From: Brevibacterium sp. CS2
Lineage (GTDB): Bacteria; Actinomycetota; Actinomycetes; Actinomycetales; Brevibacteriaceae
Length of the DNA stretch: 64,000 bases
Assembly (NCBI RefSeq): GCF_005280295.1
Contig: NZ_CP040020.1
Span: 186,001 to 250,000, forward strand
Direction of reading: 5' to 3'
Position 1 is the first letter of the stretch; each line of letters opens with the position of its first letter. The notes under the pieces were generated by a model. The model was not told the DNA's origin and did no database searches. It worked only from the letters and a program-made list of their open reading frames with translations. This document shows, piece after piece, positions 38,264 through 47,265 of the stretch. Position numbers and translations under genes: made by a program.

Positions 38264-39728
38264 GGGAGCCCTTCGCCGGCGGGGATGATCGCACTCAAGT
38301 CTAGGGGTCGGGCGCTCGGCGCGCGCTCAGGGTTCTCCCCGGTTCCGGGTCGGGGTTTCCCTACTGGTGGGCGGGGGTTGCGGGCGGGCAGCGTCTCGCG
38401 GCCGCCGAGCCAGACGGCGAAGGCGATGAGGACGACGACGCCGGAGGCGATGAACGCCGCGGAGTACCCCATCGATTCGGCGAGCAGGCCGGCGATGATC
38501 GGGCCGAAGATCGCGCCGGTGTCGATCGCCATCTGGTAGCGGGAGAGCACGACGCCGCCGGCGCGGTGGGAGCCGACGACGTCGGCGACAGCGGCCTGCT
38601 GGGAGGGGTTGAGCAGCCCGGCGCCGATCCCGGCGATGACGGAGAGCACGAAGAACATCGTGATCGAGGCGGAGAAGCCGAGCGCGAGGGTGCTGATCCC
38701 GAGGATGAGGAGGCCGGTGAGGATGAAGGGGCGGCGACCCAGGCGGTCGGCCCAGCGGCCCACCGCGGCCACCGCGAAGGTGTTGCCGAGCGCGAACACG
38801 GTGAGCGCGAGCCCGGACACGGCCGCACCCGCGCCGAGCACGTGGAGGGCGAACAGCGGGTAGATCGCCACCCGGATGCCCATGGACGTCCAGCCGTGCG
38901 CGGCCCCGGAGACAAGTGCTGCCCGGTAGGCGGAGTCCCGCCAGGCCTCGCGGAACCGCATGACCGAGCGGTCGGATGCGGGCTCGGCCGGTGCGGTGGG
39001 CTCGGCGGCGCTGGGGGGGCGGGCTGGGGTGCTGCGGGCGCCGCGGCAGAGGTCCCGGTGTCCCCGCCGTCAGTGGCCTGGTCCCGGCCTGCCGGCTCGC
39101 GGTCGTCCTGGTCCTGGGCGGCCTGTTCGGCGGCGAGGAGGCGTTCGTTGCGGCCGAGCCGGAAGTACACGACGGCCGCGGCGGCGACGAGGGCGGCGGC
39201 GTAGACGAGGAAGGGCACGCGCATGCCCCAGCCGGCCATGAGGCCGCCGACCACGGGGCCGGCGATGTTGCCGAGCAGGAAGGCGGTGGCGTAGCGGCCG
39301 GCGGCGCGCGCCCGGGCGGTGGGCGGGGCGAGGCGGATGATGAGCGCCATCGCGGACACGGTGAACATCGTCGAGCCGAGCCCGCCGAGGGCACGGAAGA
39401 GGAGGAGCTGCCAGTACGTCTGGGCGAGGGCGACGGCGAAGGTCGAGGCGGCGACGATGAGGAGGCCGGTGACGTAGACGGGCCGTTCGCCCAGCCGGTT
39501 GACGAGCCTGCCGCCGGCCGGTGCGGACACGAGCCGGAAGAACGCGAAGGAGCTCACGACGATCGTCGCGGCGGTCACCCCGAGGCCGAAGGATTCGGCG
39601 AACTGCGGGAGGACGGGCGCGATGATCCCGTAGCCGATCGCGACGATGAACGCCCCAGCGACGAGCACCCAGATGTCGGTGGGGAGCTTCGCTTCGTCGA
39701 CGGCGGAGTCCGGGCGGGTGCGGGTCAC
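38260..39728 (-). pseudogene. MFS transporter split by a frameshift at a G7 run
   Basis: The N-terminal half (from GTG 39728; DIWVLVAGAFIVAIGYGIIA, then GGRLVNRLGERPVYVTGLL, to LVAAAAVVYFRLGRNERLL) and the C-terminal half (MRFREAWRDSAYRAALVSGA, RWADRLGRRPFILTGLLILG, to VLIAFAVWLGGRETL) together make a 12-segment MFS protein. They are in different frames. A run of seven G at 39013-39019 lies in the linker between them, and reading back one base there gives an open join (PPSAAEPTAPAEPASDRSVM) with no stop. The defect may be a sequencing error, phase variation, a programmed -1 slip or a real mutation. The start overlaps the nitroreductase stop (GTGA). Confidence 0.85.
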
Positions 39729-40312
39729 CTCGGCGTCGGGTCCGGAAGGCGGCCGAGGAACGGTGCCGGATCGAGCGGCGGGCGGTTGGAAGCGGCGAGC
39801 TTCTCGCGGAAGGCGGGGTCGATGTCGCCGACGTAGAGCCACCCCATGAGGAGCTCGTCCTCGGTGAGCCCGTGAAGGGCGCGGACGGCCGGCGCGTTCG
39901 CCTGGACGCCGGAGCGCCACATCACGCCCCACCCGGCCTGGAACAGGGCGAGCTCGAGGAGGTGGGCGGCACCGGCGGCGGTCGCGTGCTGCTCCCACGC
40001 GGGGACCTTGCGGTTCTCGGTCGGCGAGGAGACGACGGCGATGAGGAGCTCGGCGCGCAGCGGCTTGGGGTTGTGCTCGCCGGGAGCGCGCTCGGTGCCG
40101 GAGGCGGTGTCGAGGGCCTCGCCGAGGCGCAACCGGTCGTCGCCGCGGAGCAGGAGGAGCCGCCAGGGGCGCAGCGCCTTGTGGTCGGCGACGGGGGTGA
40201 CGGCGGCGAGGAGGTCGGCGATCTCCGCGTCGGTGGGGGTGGCGGGTCCGACCTTCGACACCGAGCGGCGGGAGGCCATGGCCTGCAGGACGGGGTCCTC
40301 GAAGTGCTTCAC
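39725..40312 (-). CDS. Nitroreductase-family flavoprotein
   Basis: 195 residues, a compact FMN-dependent nitroreductase of the YdjA-like group: MASRRSVSKVGPATPTDAEI, ADHKALRPWRLLLLRGDD, then GAAHLLELALFQAGWGVMWR, and GLTEDELLMGWLYVGDIDP. Substrates cannot be told; quinones or nitro compounds are usual. GTG 40312 overlaps the msrA stop as GTGA, and its own stop overlaps the MFS start in the same way. Confidence 0.9.
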   Translation of the reverse strand: MKHFEDPVLQAMASRRSVSKVGPATPTDAEIADLLAAVTPVADHKALRPWRLLLLRGDDRLRLGEALDTASGTERAPGEHNPKPLRAELLIAVVSSPTENRKVPAWEQHATAAGAAHLLELALFQAGWGVMWRSGVQANAPAVRALHGLTEDELLMGWLYVGDIDPAFREKLAASNRPPLDPAPFLGRLPDPTPR

Positions 40313-40830
40313 GACATCCACTCCGCGAAGCCGGCGCGGGCCCGGGCGAGCTTGGGGTCGATGATGTACGTGCAGTAGCCGTTGTACGGGTTGCGCGAGT
40401 AGAAGTCCTGGTGGACCTCCTCGGCGGGGTAGAAGGTGCCGAGGGGTTCGAGAGTGGTGACGATGGGCTGGTCGAAGAGCTCCTGCGCCTGTTCGATAGC
40501 GGCGGCGAAGCGCTGCTTCTCGTCCTCGTCGCGGTAGAACATCGCGGAGCGGTACTGGGTGCCGACGTCGTTGCCCTGGCGGTTGAGCGAGGTGGGGTCG
40601 TGGCCGGTGAAGAACATGCCCAGGACGACTTCGGTGGGGACGACGGTCTCGTCGAAGGTGACCTGGAGCGCCTCGGCGTGGCCGGTGATGCCGGCACACA
40701 CGGAGTAGTAGTCCGGGTTGGGGACCTCTCCCCCGGTGTATCCGGAGATCACCTCGGTCACGCCGCGGGTGCGGCGGTAGACCGCGTCGAGGCACCAGAA
40801 GCACCCGGCGGCCAGAGTGAGAGTCTGCAT
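40309..40830 (-). CDS. msrA: Peptide-methionine (S)-S-oxide reductase MsrA
   Basis: 173 residues. The catalytic motif is LAAGCFWCLDAVYRRTRGV, with GYTGGEVPNPDYYSVCAGIT and later HDPTSLNRQGNDVGTQYRSA and FYPAEEVHQDFYSRNPYNGY. It repairs methionine-S-sulfoxide. The first gene of the msrA-nitroreductase-MFS-RND-CPBP chain, 50 bases after the CitE-like gene on the same strand, so read-through from maoC-citE is possible. Confidence 0.97.
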   Translation of the reverse strand: MQTLTLAAGCFWCLDAVYRRTRGVTEVISGYTGGEVPNPDYYSVCAGITGHAEALQVTFDETVVPTEVVLGMFFTGHDPTSLNRQGNDVGTQYRSAMFYRDEDEKQRFAAAIEQAQELFDQPIVTTLEPLGTFYPAEEVHQDFYSRNPYNGYCTYIIDPKLARARAGFAEWMS

Positions 40831-40880
40831 ACCGTGTAGGACACCCGCGGCCCGGTGATTATTCCGTGGGCGGCTGTGCG

Positions 40881-41717
40881 TCAGCGGTCGCGGGCGACGA
40901 TGTGGCTGGCGTGCTTGAGCAGCGGGGCGTCGATCATCTTGCCCTCGTAGCTGAAGGCCCCGGCCGAGGTCTCCGCGAGTTCGAGCGCGGCGCGCGCCCA
41001 GGCGAGCTGCTCCGGGGTGGGGCGGTAGGCGTCGCGGACCACGGGGATGTGCTTGGGGTGGATGGAGACCTTGCCGGCGAAGCCGCTCTCCACCGCGTCG
41101 AGCGCCTCGGCGGCGAGCCCGTCGAGGTCATGGATATCGGCCCAGATCGAATCGAGCACCCACTTGCCGTGGGCGCGCCCGGTGAGCAGGGTCTGCGAGC
41201 GGACATGGAGCGCGACGTCGCGGTACCCGCCGGAGGGCAGCCGGGAGGAGCCGCCGCCGAGGTCGGCGATGAGGTCCTCGGAGCCCCACATGAGGCCGGC
41301 GACCTCGGGGGCGGCGGCGATTTCGGAGAGGTTGACGGCGCCGCGGGCGGTCTCGATGAGCGCGACGACGCGGTAGTCGGACAGGGGTGCGGAGTCCGCG
41401 GCGGATTCCGCCTTGGGCAGCATGACGTGGGTGTAGGGCAGGGAGGCGAGGAGTTCGAGGTCGGCGGCGAACTCCTGAGTGTCGCGCGGGTTGATGCGCA
41501 CCACCGTGCGGGCTGGGTCGAGGAGGTTCTCTGCGACCGACTGGCGGGCGGCGGCCTTGTCCGCGGGGGCGACGGCGTCCTCGAGGTCGATGATGACGAT
41601 GTCGGCGCGCTCGGCCGCCTTGGCGTAGCGGTCGGGGCGGTCGGCGGGGACGAACAGCCAGGCCGGTGCGAAGTCGAAGTCGGCGGGGCCGGTGTTCGGG
41701 GTGTCGGCGGCGCTCAT
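40881..41717 (-). CDS. CitE-like CoA-ester lyase (HpcH/HpaI fold)
   Basis: 278 residues. APAWLFVPADRPDRYAKAAE, DIVIIDLEDAVAP (metal-binding Glu/Asp), VVRINPRDTQEF, YRVVALIETARGAVNL and LMWGSEDLIADLGG place it with CitE-like lyases. The closest known synteny is mycobacterial Rv2498c, a short-chain beta-hydroxyacyl/(S)-citramalyl-CoA lyase in the leucine-degradation block. Its ATG overlaps the MaoC stop (ATGA). Its expected partners (acyl-CoA dehydrogenase, carboxylase) are now 17 kb away. Confidence 0.9.
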   Translation of the reverse strand: MSAADTPNTGPADFDFAPAWLFVPADRPDRYAKAAERADIVIIDLEDAVAPADKAAARQSVAENLLDPARTVVRINPRDTQEFAADLELLASLPYTHVMLPKAESAADSAPLSDYRVVALIETARGAVNLSEIAAAPEVAGLMWGSEDLIADLGGGSSRLPSGGYRDVALHVRSQTLLTGRAHGKWVLDSIWADIHDLDGLAAEALDAVESGFAGKVSIHPKHIPVVRDAYRPTPEQLAWARAALELAETSAGAFSYEGKMIDAPLLKHASHIVARDR

Positions 41718-42220
41718 GCGGTAACCTCCGGGTTCTGCGGATCGTGCGCGGAGGTGAAGACCATGGTCTGGCGGACGGCCTTGGCGACGACCTCGCCGCG
41801 CTGGTTGCGGCCGATGTGTTCGAGGGTGACGATGCCCTGGTTGGGGCGGGACTTCGATTCGCGCTTGTCGAGGATCGTCGTCTCCGCGTAGAGGGTGTCA
41901 CCGTGGAACAGGGGCTTGGGGAATGAGACCTCGGAGAAGCCGAGGTTGCCGACGATCGTGCCCTGCGTGAGCTGGGAGACCGAGAGCCCGACGAGCGTGG
42001 CGAGCGTGAACATCGAGTTGACCAGCCGCTGGCCGAACGGCTCGGTCTCCGCGAAGGCCGCGTCGAGGTGCAGCGCCTGAGTGTTCATGGTCACCGCGGT
42101 GAACCACGTGTTGTCCGCCTCGGTGATGGTGCGGCCCGGCGCGTGCTTGTAGACCGTGCCGACCTCCATCTCGTCGAACCAGAGCCCGCGTTGGGTGATG
42201 GTCTTGGGGGTGTCGCTCAC
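41714..42220 (-). CDS. MaoC-like acyl-CoA hydratase
   Basis: 168 residues of a hot-dog-fold MaoC dehydratase: TVYKHAPGRTITEADNTWFT (hydratase motif), MNTQALHLDAAFAETEPFGQ, LVNSMFTLATLVGLSVSQL and FPKPLFHGDTLYAETTILDK. It matches the MaoC that sits between fadE19 and citE (Rv2499c) in mycobacteria. GTG 42220 has GAGGAGGA about 10 bases upstream. The 137 bases above it are the left boundary of the island; a TTGACT there (minus strand) could be a -35 of a new promoter, without a clear -10. Confidence 0.9.
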   Translation of the reverse strand: MSDTPKTITQRGLWFDEMEVGTVYKHAPGRTITEADNTWFTAVTMNTQALHLDAAFAETEPFGQRLVNSMFTLATLVGLSVSQLTQGTIVGNLGFSEVSFPKPLFHGDTLYAETTILDKRESKSRPNQGIVTLEHIGRNQRGEVVAKAVRQTMVFTSAHDPQNPEVTA

Positions 42221-42357
42221 TTCAGGGTTCCTCCTCGAACCGGGTCCTACCACTTAGGTCGATCGTATCGGGACGAAGTCAAGAAGCAGTCCCGGTCACG
42301 AAACACATCCCCCATTCTGATCATCGAGGTAAGGAAGATCAGAAGCCGCGATTCGCA

Positions 42358-45300
42358 TCACGCCGTAACAAGCTGCATTAGCTCGGTGTAATCGGTCACC
42401 ACGTCGTAGGTGACGTCGTTGCCGTTCTTCTCGCTGAGGGAAGCGAAGAACTTGCGGGCACATTCGATCTTGGCGTCCTCGACGCCCTTGAGCTGGAGCG
42501 TGGACAGCGAGCCCTTGGTCTCTGCGACGAAGTAGACGTGCTTGACGCTGCCCTCGGTGAACGCGATGGCCCAGTCCGGGTTGTAGTCGCCAACGGGCGT
42601 GGGGATGAAGAACCCTCGCGGGAGTTTCGCGTAGACGGCGACCTCGTGGCTGGTGTCGAGTTCGGTGACGAACTCGCGTTCAATCTTGGAGTCGGTGACC
42701 ACGTAGTCGTAGACGTGCTTCTTGAGCTTCGACCCGGCCTTCGAGAAGTCTTGGGCCGTCTGGTTCTCGGTGAAGATCGCGGAGTCGAAGCGGTCTTCGA
42801 GAGCGTCATATGCGAGGTGCTCGACGATGACGGTGGCCTTCTGTTCGTTGATGAGCCGGGCTGCCTCGGTGATGAACTGCTCGGGGTTGAGACGGAACTT
42901 GGCGAACGTTCCTGGCGTGACGCCGCGGAGGATCGCTGCGACCGTGCGACGGGTGAGCTGGGTCTTCTCGGTGATCTCACCCAGCAGGTCGTACTTCACC
43001 TGCGAGCCTGCGCTGACGGTTTCGGTGTGCGTCTGCGTGGTCTGCACCGCGAAGCCGGAGCCGCTGGTCAGGTCGTCCGCCTCCAACTGCTCGCGCTGCT
43101 GGCCGGCTTGCGCGACGTATTGCAGCGCGGCGACATTGAGGTGCTTGTCGAGGTGGTCGATCGCCTTGCGGATCAGTTCACCGGAGTCGAACTCAACCTG
43201 GTAGACGGCGCGGTGGTTGATCCTGCCCCACAGGGCCTGGAACTCCTTGCGAGCAAAGTTGGCCTCGTTCAGCGGTACCTTCTTCGGCTTGCGGTCATCG
43301 GTGGGCACCGGCAGGTCCAGGTAGAGAACGTCAATCAGCGGCCACACGAAGTCGATGACAGGCTTGAGTACCTCAGAGGTCGGAGCGGCGAGTGTCCCGT
43401 CTTCCTTGGCCTGCTTGTAGGCGTCGGAGATGGTGTCGTCGTCGTTCACGTAGTCGTTCTTGACCAGGTACTTGTAGAGCGCCTGGGCGACGGCTTCCTC
43501 GATGACCGACTCACCCGAGAGGGTCTGGATGGTCTTGCCGACGAAGAACTTGACGCTGGCCTTGCGCGGCCGGGCGGCGAGCGACTCGGAGATTTCGCGT
43601 TGGAGGCCGGTCACGAAGTCGGTGTAGGACTCGTCAGTGACGACGGTCAACTCGTTGATGTCGTGCACCGTGACGGGGTTGTCCATCCGCTCCCCGTGCT
43701 GGTCAACGGCCAGCCGGAGCCCGCGCCCGATCTCCTGGCGACGGGAGACGGTGTTGTCGCTCTTCTTGAGCATACCCATGACGAACACGTTGGGGTTATC
43801 CCAGCCCTCGCGCAGCGCCGAGTGGGAGAAGATGAATCGGACGGGTTCGGTGAAGGACAGCAGGCGTTCCTTGTCTTTCAGGATCAGGTCGTAGGCGTCG
43901 GTGTCCGTAGACTGGCCCTTGTCGTCGCCCCGGCCGGAGACCCTGCCGTCGATCTGGTGCTTGGTCTTCTTGTCGATGGAGAAGTAGCCCTCGTGCACCT
44001 GCCGCACGTCGTCGCGGCGCAAGTAGGTCTGGTACTCCTCGGTCGCCGCGTCGATGGCGAGTTCGCCGAGCACCTCGTCACGGATCGCGGCGTACTCCTC
44101 CTCAAACATCCGCGCATAGTCGCCAAGAGTGTCCTCACGGCTGTAGTCGCGGTACTTGGCGACCTCGTCGATGAAGAACAACGAGAGCACCTTAACGCCC
44201 TGGCTGAACAGCTCGCGTTCCTTGTCCAGATGAGCGCGAACGACCTCGCGAATCTGGATGCGTCGCTTGGTCTCCTCGGTGACGTCCCGGTCGGCAAGCT
44301 GCCCAGCCACGACCACATCGCCGTTGCTCAGCTCGATCACGTCCCGGTTCGCGTCAACCTCGGTGATGAACAGCCCCTTGTATGCCTCGATTCCGTTCGA
44401 GACATCATGAAGGTTCGTTCCCACGTCGAGGCGCTTGACCTGTCGCCTGATGCCGGTTACCATCTGCACCTCGATCTCGACCCGCGCGCGTGGCTTGGCG
44501 CCCTTCGCGATCTCGATGGAGTCGAGGTACAGGTAGGCAGTCGATCCAGCGAGACCCTTCACGGTGATGCCCCGCACCGAGATCTTCTTCACCAGCTTCT
44601 GGTTGTAGGCGTCCAGCGCGTCGAGCCGGTGCACCTTGGTGTGATCGACCTTGTGCGTAGCGGAGTACCGCAGCAGCATCAGCGCGTTGAACCGTGACAG
44701 CGCTTCCAGCGACTTGGGCGCTCCGATCTTCTGCGGCTCGTCAATGATCACGATAGGGCGGTTGGCGCTGATGACATCGATCGGACGGCGCGACTGGAAG
44801 TCATCGAGTTCGTCGTAGATGCGGCGGTTGTCCTTACCGGTGGCGTTGAACGCCTGGATGTTGATGATCATCACCTGCACGCCAGCATCGGAGCTGAACC
44901 GCTCCAACTCGTGCAGCTGGGAGGAGTTGTAGATGAACGAGCGCGGCTTGGTGCCGTAGAGCTGCTGGAAGTGCTCGGAAGTCACATCGAACGACTTTTT
45001 CACGCCCTCCCGGATCGCGACCGACGGCACCACAATGATGTACTTCGACCAGCCATACCGCTTGTGCAGCTCCATGATCGTCTTGATGTAGACGTAGGTC
45101 TTACCCGTGCCCGTCTCCATCTCCACGTCAAGGTTCGGTGCGCCGGGAGCGGCGGCGCTGGAGGCGAGCTTGGCCGACAGCGGGAGGTTCCGTGACCGCT
45201 GCACTGCGTGCACGTTCTCCAGCAGTTGCGCTCCCGACAGGACGATCTCAGCGTTGCGCAGACCGGCGTCCGAGCACTCCTCGGCCTCGAACAGTTCCAG

Positions 45301-45435
45301 GTCGGTCACGGGGCGGACTTTGCCAGGGTCGATCCGGTAGGAGATGCCGTCATGCTTCGGTTGCCCGGCGAAGGTCTCGACGACGGCATCGACGGCATCG
45401 GTCTGGTACTGCTGGACCTTGAACTGGAGCTTCAT
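42358..45435 (-). CDS. res: Type III restriction enzyme Res subunit (SF2 helicase-endonuclease)
   Basis: 1025 residues. The helicase has METGTGKTYVYIKTI (Walker A), IVIIDEPQKIG (DExH-like), RYSATH (motif III), then IFSHSALREGWDNPNVFVMG and RRQEIGRGLRLAVDQHGERM (motifs V and VI). The C-terminal PD-(D/E)xK nuclease is readable as GDYNPDWAIAFTEG followed by YFVAETKG. Type III Res cuts only with its Mod partner and translocates on DNA between two head-to-head sites. It is last in the operon. Its GC content is visibly lower than the flanking metabolic genes. ATG 45435 has only a weak AAAGA site. Confidence 0.94.
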   Translation of the reverse strand: MKLQFKVQQYQTDAVDAVVETFAGQPKHDGISYRIDPGKVRPVTDLELFEAEECSDAGLRNAEIVLSGAQLLENVHAVQRSRNLPLSAKLASSAAAPGAPNLDVEMETGTGKTYVYIKTIMELHKRYGWSKYIIVVPSVAIREGVKKSFDVTSEHFQQLYGTKPRSFIYNSSQLHELERFSSDAGVQVMIINIQAFNATGKDNRRIYDELDDFQSRRPIDVISANRPIVIIDEPQKIGAPKSLEALSRFNALMLLRYSATHKVDHTKVHRLDALDAYNQKLVKKISVRGITVKGLAGSTAYLYLDSIEIAKGAKPRARVEIEVQMVTGIRRQVKRLDVGTNLHDVSNGIEAYKGLFITEVDANRDVIELSNGDVVVAGQLADRDVTEETKRRIQIREVVRAHLDKERELFSQGVKVLSLFFIDEVAKYRDYSREDTLGDYARMFEEEYAAIRDEVLGELAIDAATEEYQTYLRRDDVRQVHEGYFSIDKKTKHQIDGRVSGRGDDKGQSTDTDAYDLILKDKERLLSFTEPVRFIFSHSALREGWDNPNVFVMGMLKKSDNTVSRRQEIGRGLRLAVDQHGERMDNPVTVHDINELTVVTDESYTDFVTGLQREISESLAARPRKASVKFFVGKTIQTLSGESVIEEAVAQALYKYLVKNDYVNDDDTISDAYKQAKEDGTLAAPTSEVLKPVIDFVWPLIDVLYLDLPVPTDDRKPKKVPLNEANFARKEFQALWGRINHRAVYQVEFDSGELIRKAIDHLDKHLNVAALQYVAQAGQQREQLEADDLTSGSGFAVQTTQTHTETVSAGSQVKYDLLGEITEKTQLTRRTVAAILRGVTPGTFAKFRLNPEQFITEAARLINEQKATVIVEHLAYDALEDRFDSAIFTENQTAQDFSKAGSKLKKHVYDYVVTDSKIEREFVTELDTSHEVAVYAKLPRGFFIPTPVGDYNPDWAIAFTEGSVKHVYFVAETKGSLSTLQLKGVEDAKIECARKFFASLSEKNGNDVTYDVVTDYTELMQLVTA

Positions 45436-45511
45436 CGAGTGTCTTTCTTTCTGCAATCGGCGCTGTTCGTCGTCGCTGCTAGAGGGATGCGGGCGTTGTG
45501 GATGCCTGTGC

Positions 45512-47257
45512 TCACGCTGATCCCGGCCCTCTTGCGTCGTCACTGTCGCCGTCATCCTTCTTGCCAGCGGGCTCAGACGGTACGCCTTCGTCGCCTGCGT
45601 AAGAAAGCTCCCATCGTGGCTTCGTGCGGGTGCCGCGGTTGACGATGACGCCGTGGCGGCGCAGCTTGGTCAGGAGGTTCGTGATCTTGGTTGTCTTCTG
45701 CTGCTCGGTGAGCGCTTCGCTGAGCGCTGGCCGGAGCAGCACCTCTACGTCACCACGGTCTGCGTGTCCTTGCGCGCGGAGGAAGTCGGTGAGGAGCGTG
45801 GCGTAGTGCGCGTCGGCCTGGGGCCGGGTGCGGATATAGTCGGCCATCGCCCCGGTCGCCGCTGCGACGCGAGGAGTGATCCGGCGGTGGGGCTTCCGGC
45901 CTTCGATCAACCCGACTCTGCGCAGGTGGCGGGCGGCCTTCTCACTGATGTCGAGTCCCTTCTGAACGCGGTCCAGCGCAAGTACGTCTTCGAGCGGGAG
46001 ATCGGTGCGGACCATGAGCAGCTGAGAGTACGACTCATCGATCACCGCGCCCGGGATTGTGAGCTTCACCTCGCCGGTGGTGCTGAGGTCGTAGTCGGGC
46101 AGCGGTAGGAAACGACGCACCTGGTCCTGCACCATCCGGTGGATTCCGTAGCCCATCTGGTCGATGAGGTTCAGCTCAGTCATCGCCTCGACGAGGAACG
46201 GGTTGCGATACTGGCGCGGGGTGCGCTCGTCCAGCGCGTAGTCGTCGGGTGTGCCGTCGAAGAACTCGCCCACACTCTCGAAGACGATGCGGTCGGCGTG
46301 CTCGGTGACGATGATCCGAGAGTTTCGCGTGTAGTCCTGGTGCGCGATGCAGTTGTAGAGCGCTTCGAGCAGGCTGCGTTCGTCGTACTTGCTGATCTCT
46401 CGATAGATCAGCTCGTCAGGCGGCAGAAGTCGAAGCTGCACGTTACGGATACGCTTCGCCAGCGCCGTGGTGTTCAGCAAGAACGGCAGCCGGAAGTGCT
46501 CGTTTGCCCGCTGCTCGCCAACCAGCTTCCAAGTCATCTGCGCAGGGTGCGGACTTAACTGATGCGTCGAGGTGTCGGCGCCGAGCAGGAGGAGTGCAGC
46601 CCGCGTGATCTGGTCATCACGGGTCAACCGTGCTTTAGACAGGAACGTCGCGTCGTCCCATGCCTCAATGTCGCCGGCAGGGATACGGGACGCGTACCGT
46701 TCGGTGAACCCTTGACGTGCGCGGGCGATCGCTGCCGGATCGAGGTCAGCGAGCGTGGCGTCAGCAACGACGACAGCCGACCAGTCCGCACTGATGGTCT
46801 GTCGGCGGATCTCATCCAGTTTGTCCAGCGACAGCGGCACCAGGCTCTCGCCTGCGCGAGCGCGGTAGTCGCCCTTCCACGAGATCGGGATGCCGCGGGG
46901 CGCCGCCGGCACCTCCAGAAGCACCACGCGCTTGCCCGAGTGAATGACCTCGTAGACCTCGCGGACTGTCAGCCCCTGGTCGATCGACTGGTGGATGTGA
47001 TGCTTCAACGTCTGATGCTGCTGTACTTCGAAGAGATGCGTCGTGCCGACCACCTGCCGAGCGTTCGAGACCCCGAAGACGAGCCACCCCGAGGCGAGTC
47101 CGCGCAGGTTCGCTTCGTTGCTCAGCGCCGAGACGTACTCACCGGTCTTGTCCGCAGAGAACTGACGAGCAGCCTCCTTGAACTCGACAACCTCGTTCTC
47201 CCAACCGGCCAACAGTCGGTCGAGGAATTCGGTGAGTTCGTCGTTCGTCAAGGTCAT
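45512..47257 (-). CDS. AlbA_2 (Schlafen-like) domain ATP-binding protein
   Basis: 581 residues. The N-terminal AlbA_2 domain reads ENEVVEFKEAARQFSADKTG, then LSNEANLRGLASGWLVFGVS. The middle is a GHKL-type ATPase half: LLEALYNCIAHQDYTRNSRI and TEHADRIVFESVGEFFDG, then LVEAMTELNLIDQMGYGIHR. Winged-helix segments follow (GLDISEKAARHLRRVGLIEG), and the C-terminus is charged. Such proteins are called transcriptional regulators or putative helicases and are frequent beside restriction genes. Inserted between mod1 (8-base gap) and res, so probably a working member of the operon. Role unknown: regulator, or an added effector/sensor. Confidence 0.88.
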   Translation of the reverse strand: MTLTNDELTEFLDRLLAGWENEVVEFKEAARQFSADKTGEYVSALSNEANLRGLASGWLVFGVSNARQVVGTTHLFEVQQHQTLKHHIHQSIDQGLTVREVYEVIHSGKRVVLLEVPAAPRGIPISWKGDYRARAGESLVPLSLDKLDEIRRQTISADWSAVVVADATLADLDPAAIARARQGFTERYASRIPAGDIEAWDDATFLSKARLTRDDQITRAALLLLGADTSTHQLSPHPAQMTWKLVGEQRANEHFRLPFLLNTTALAKRIRNVQLRLLPPDELIYREISKYDERSLLEALYNCIAHQDYTRNSRIIVTEHADRIVFESVGEFFDGTPDDYALDERTPRQYRNPFLVEAMTELNLIDQMGYGIHRMVQDQVRRFLPLPDYDLSTTGEVKLTIPGAVIDESYSQLLMVRTDLPLEDVLALDRVQKGLDISEKAARHLRRVGLIEGRKPHRRITPRVAAATGAMADYIRTRPQADAHYATLLTDFLRAQGHADRGDVEVLLRPALSEALTEQQKTTKITNLLTKLRRHGVIVNRGTRTKPRWELSYAGDEGVPSEPAGKKDDGDSDDARGPGSA

Positions 47258-47265
47258 GTCGTTCC

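Noticed and set aside
34523-38539. 1338-codon open frame on the plus strand opposite the RND gene
   Set aside because: Arg/Asp/Glu/Gly-rich shadow with no homology; the RND permease on the other strand is full length.
42221-42357. tRNA or attachment site at the left edge of the island
   Set aside because: No cloverleaf, CCA end or conserved arms could be traced on either strand.
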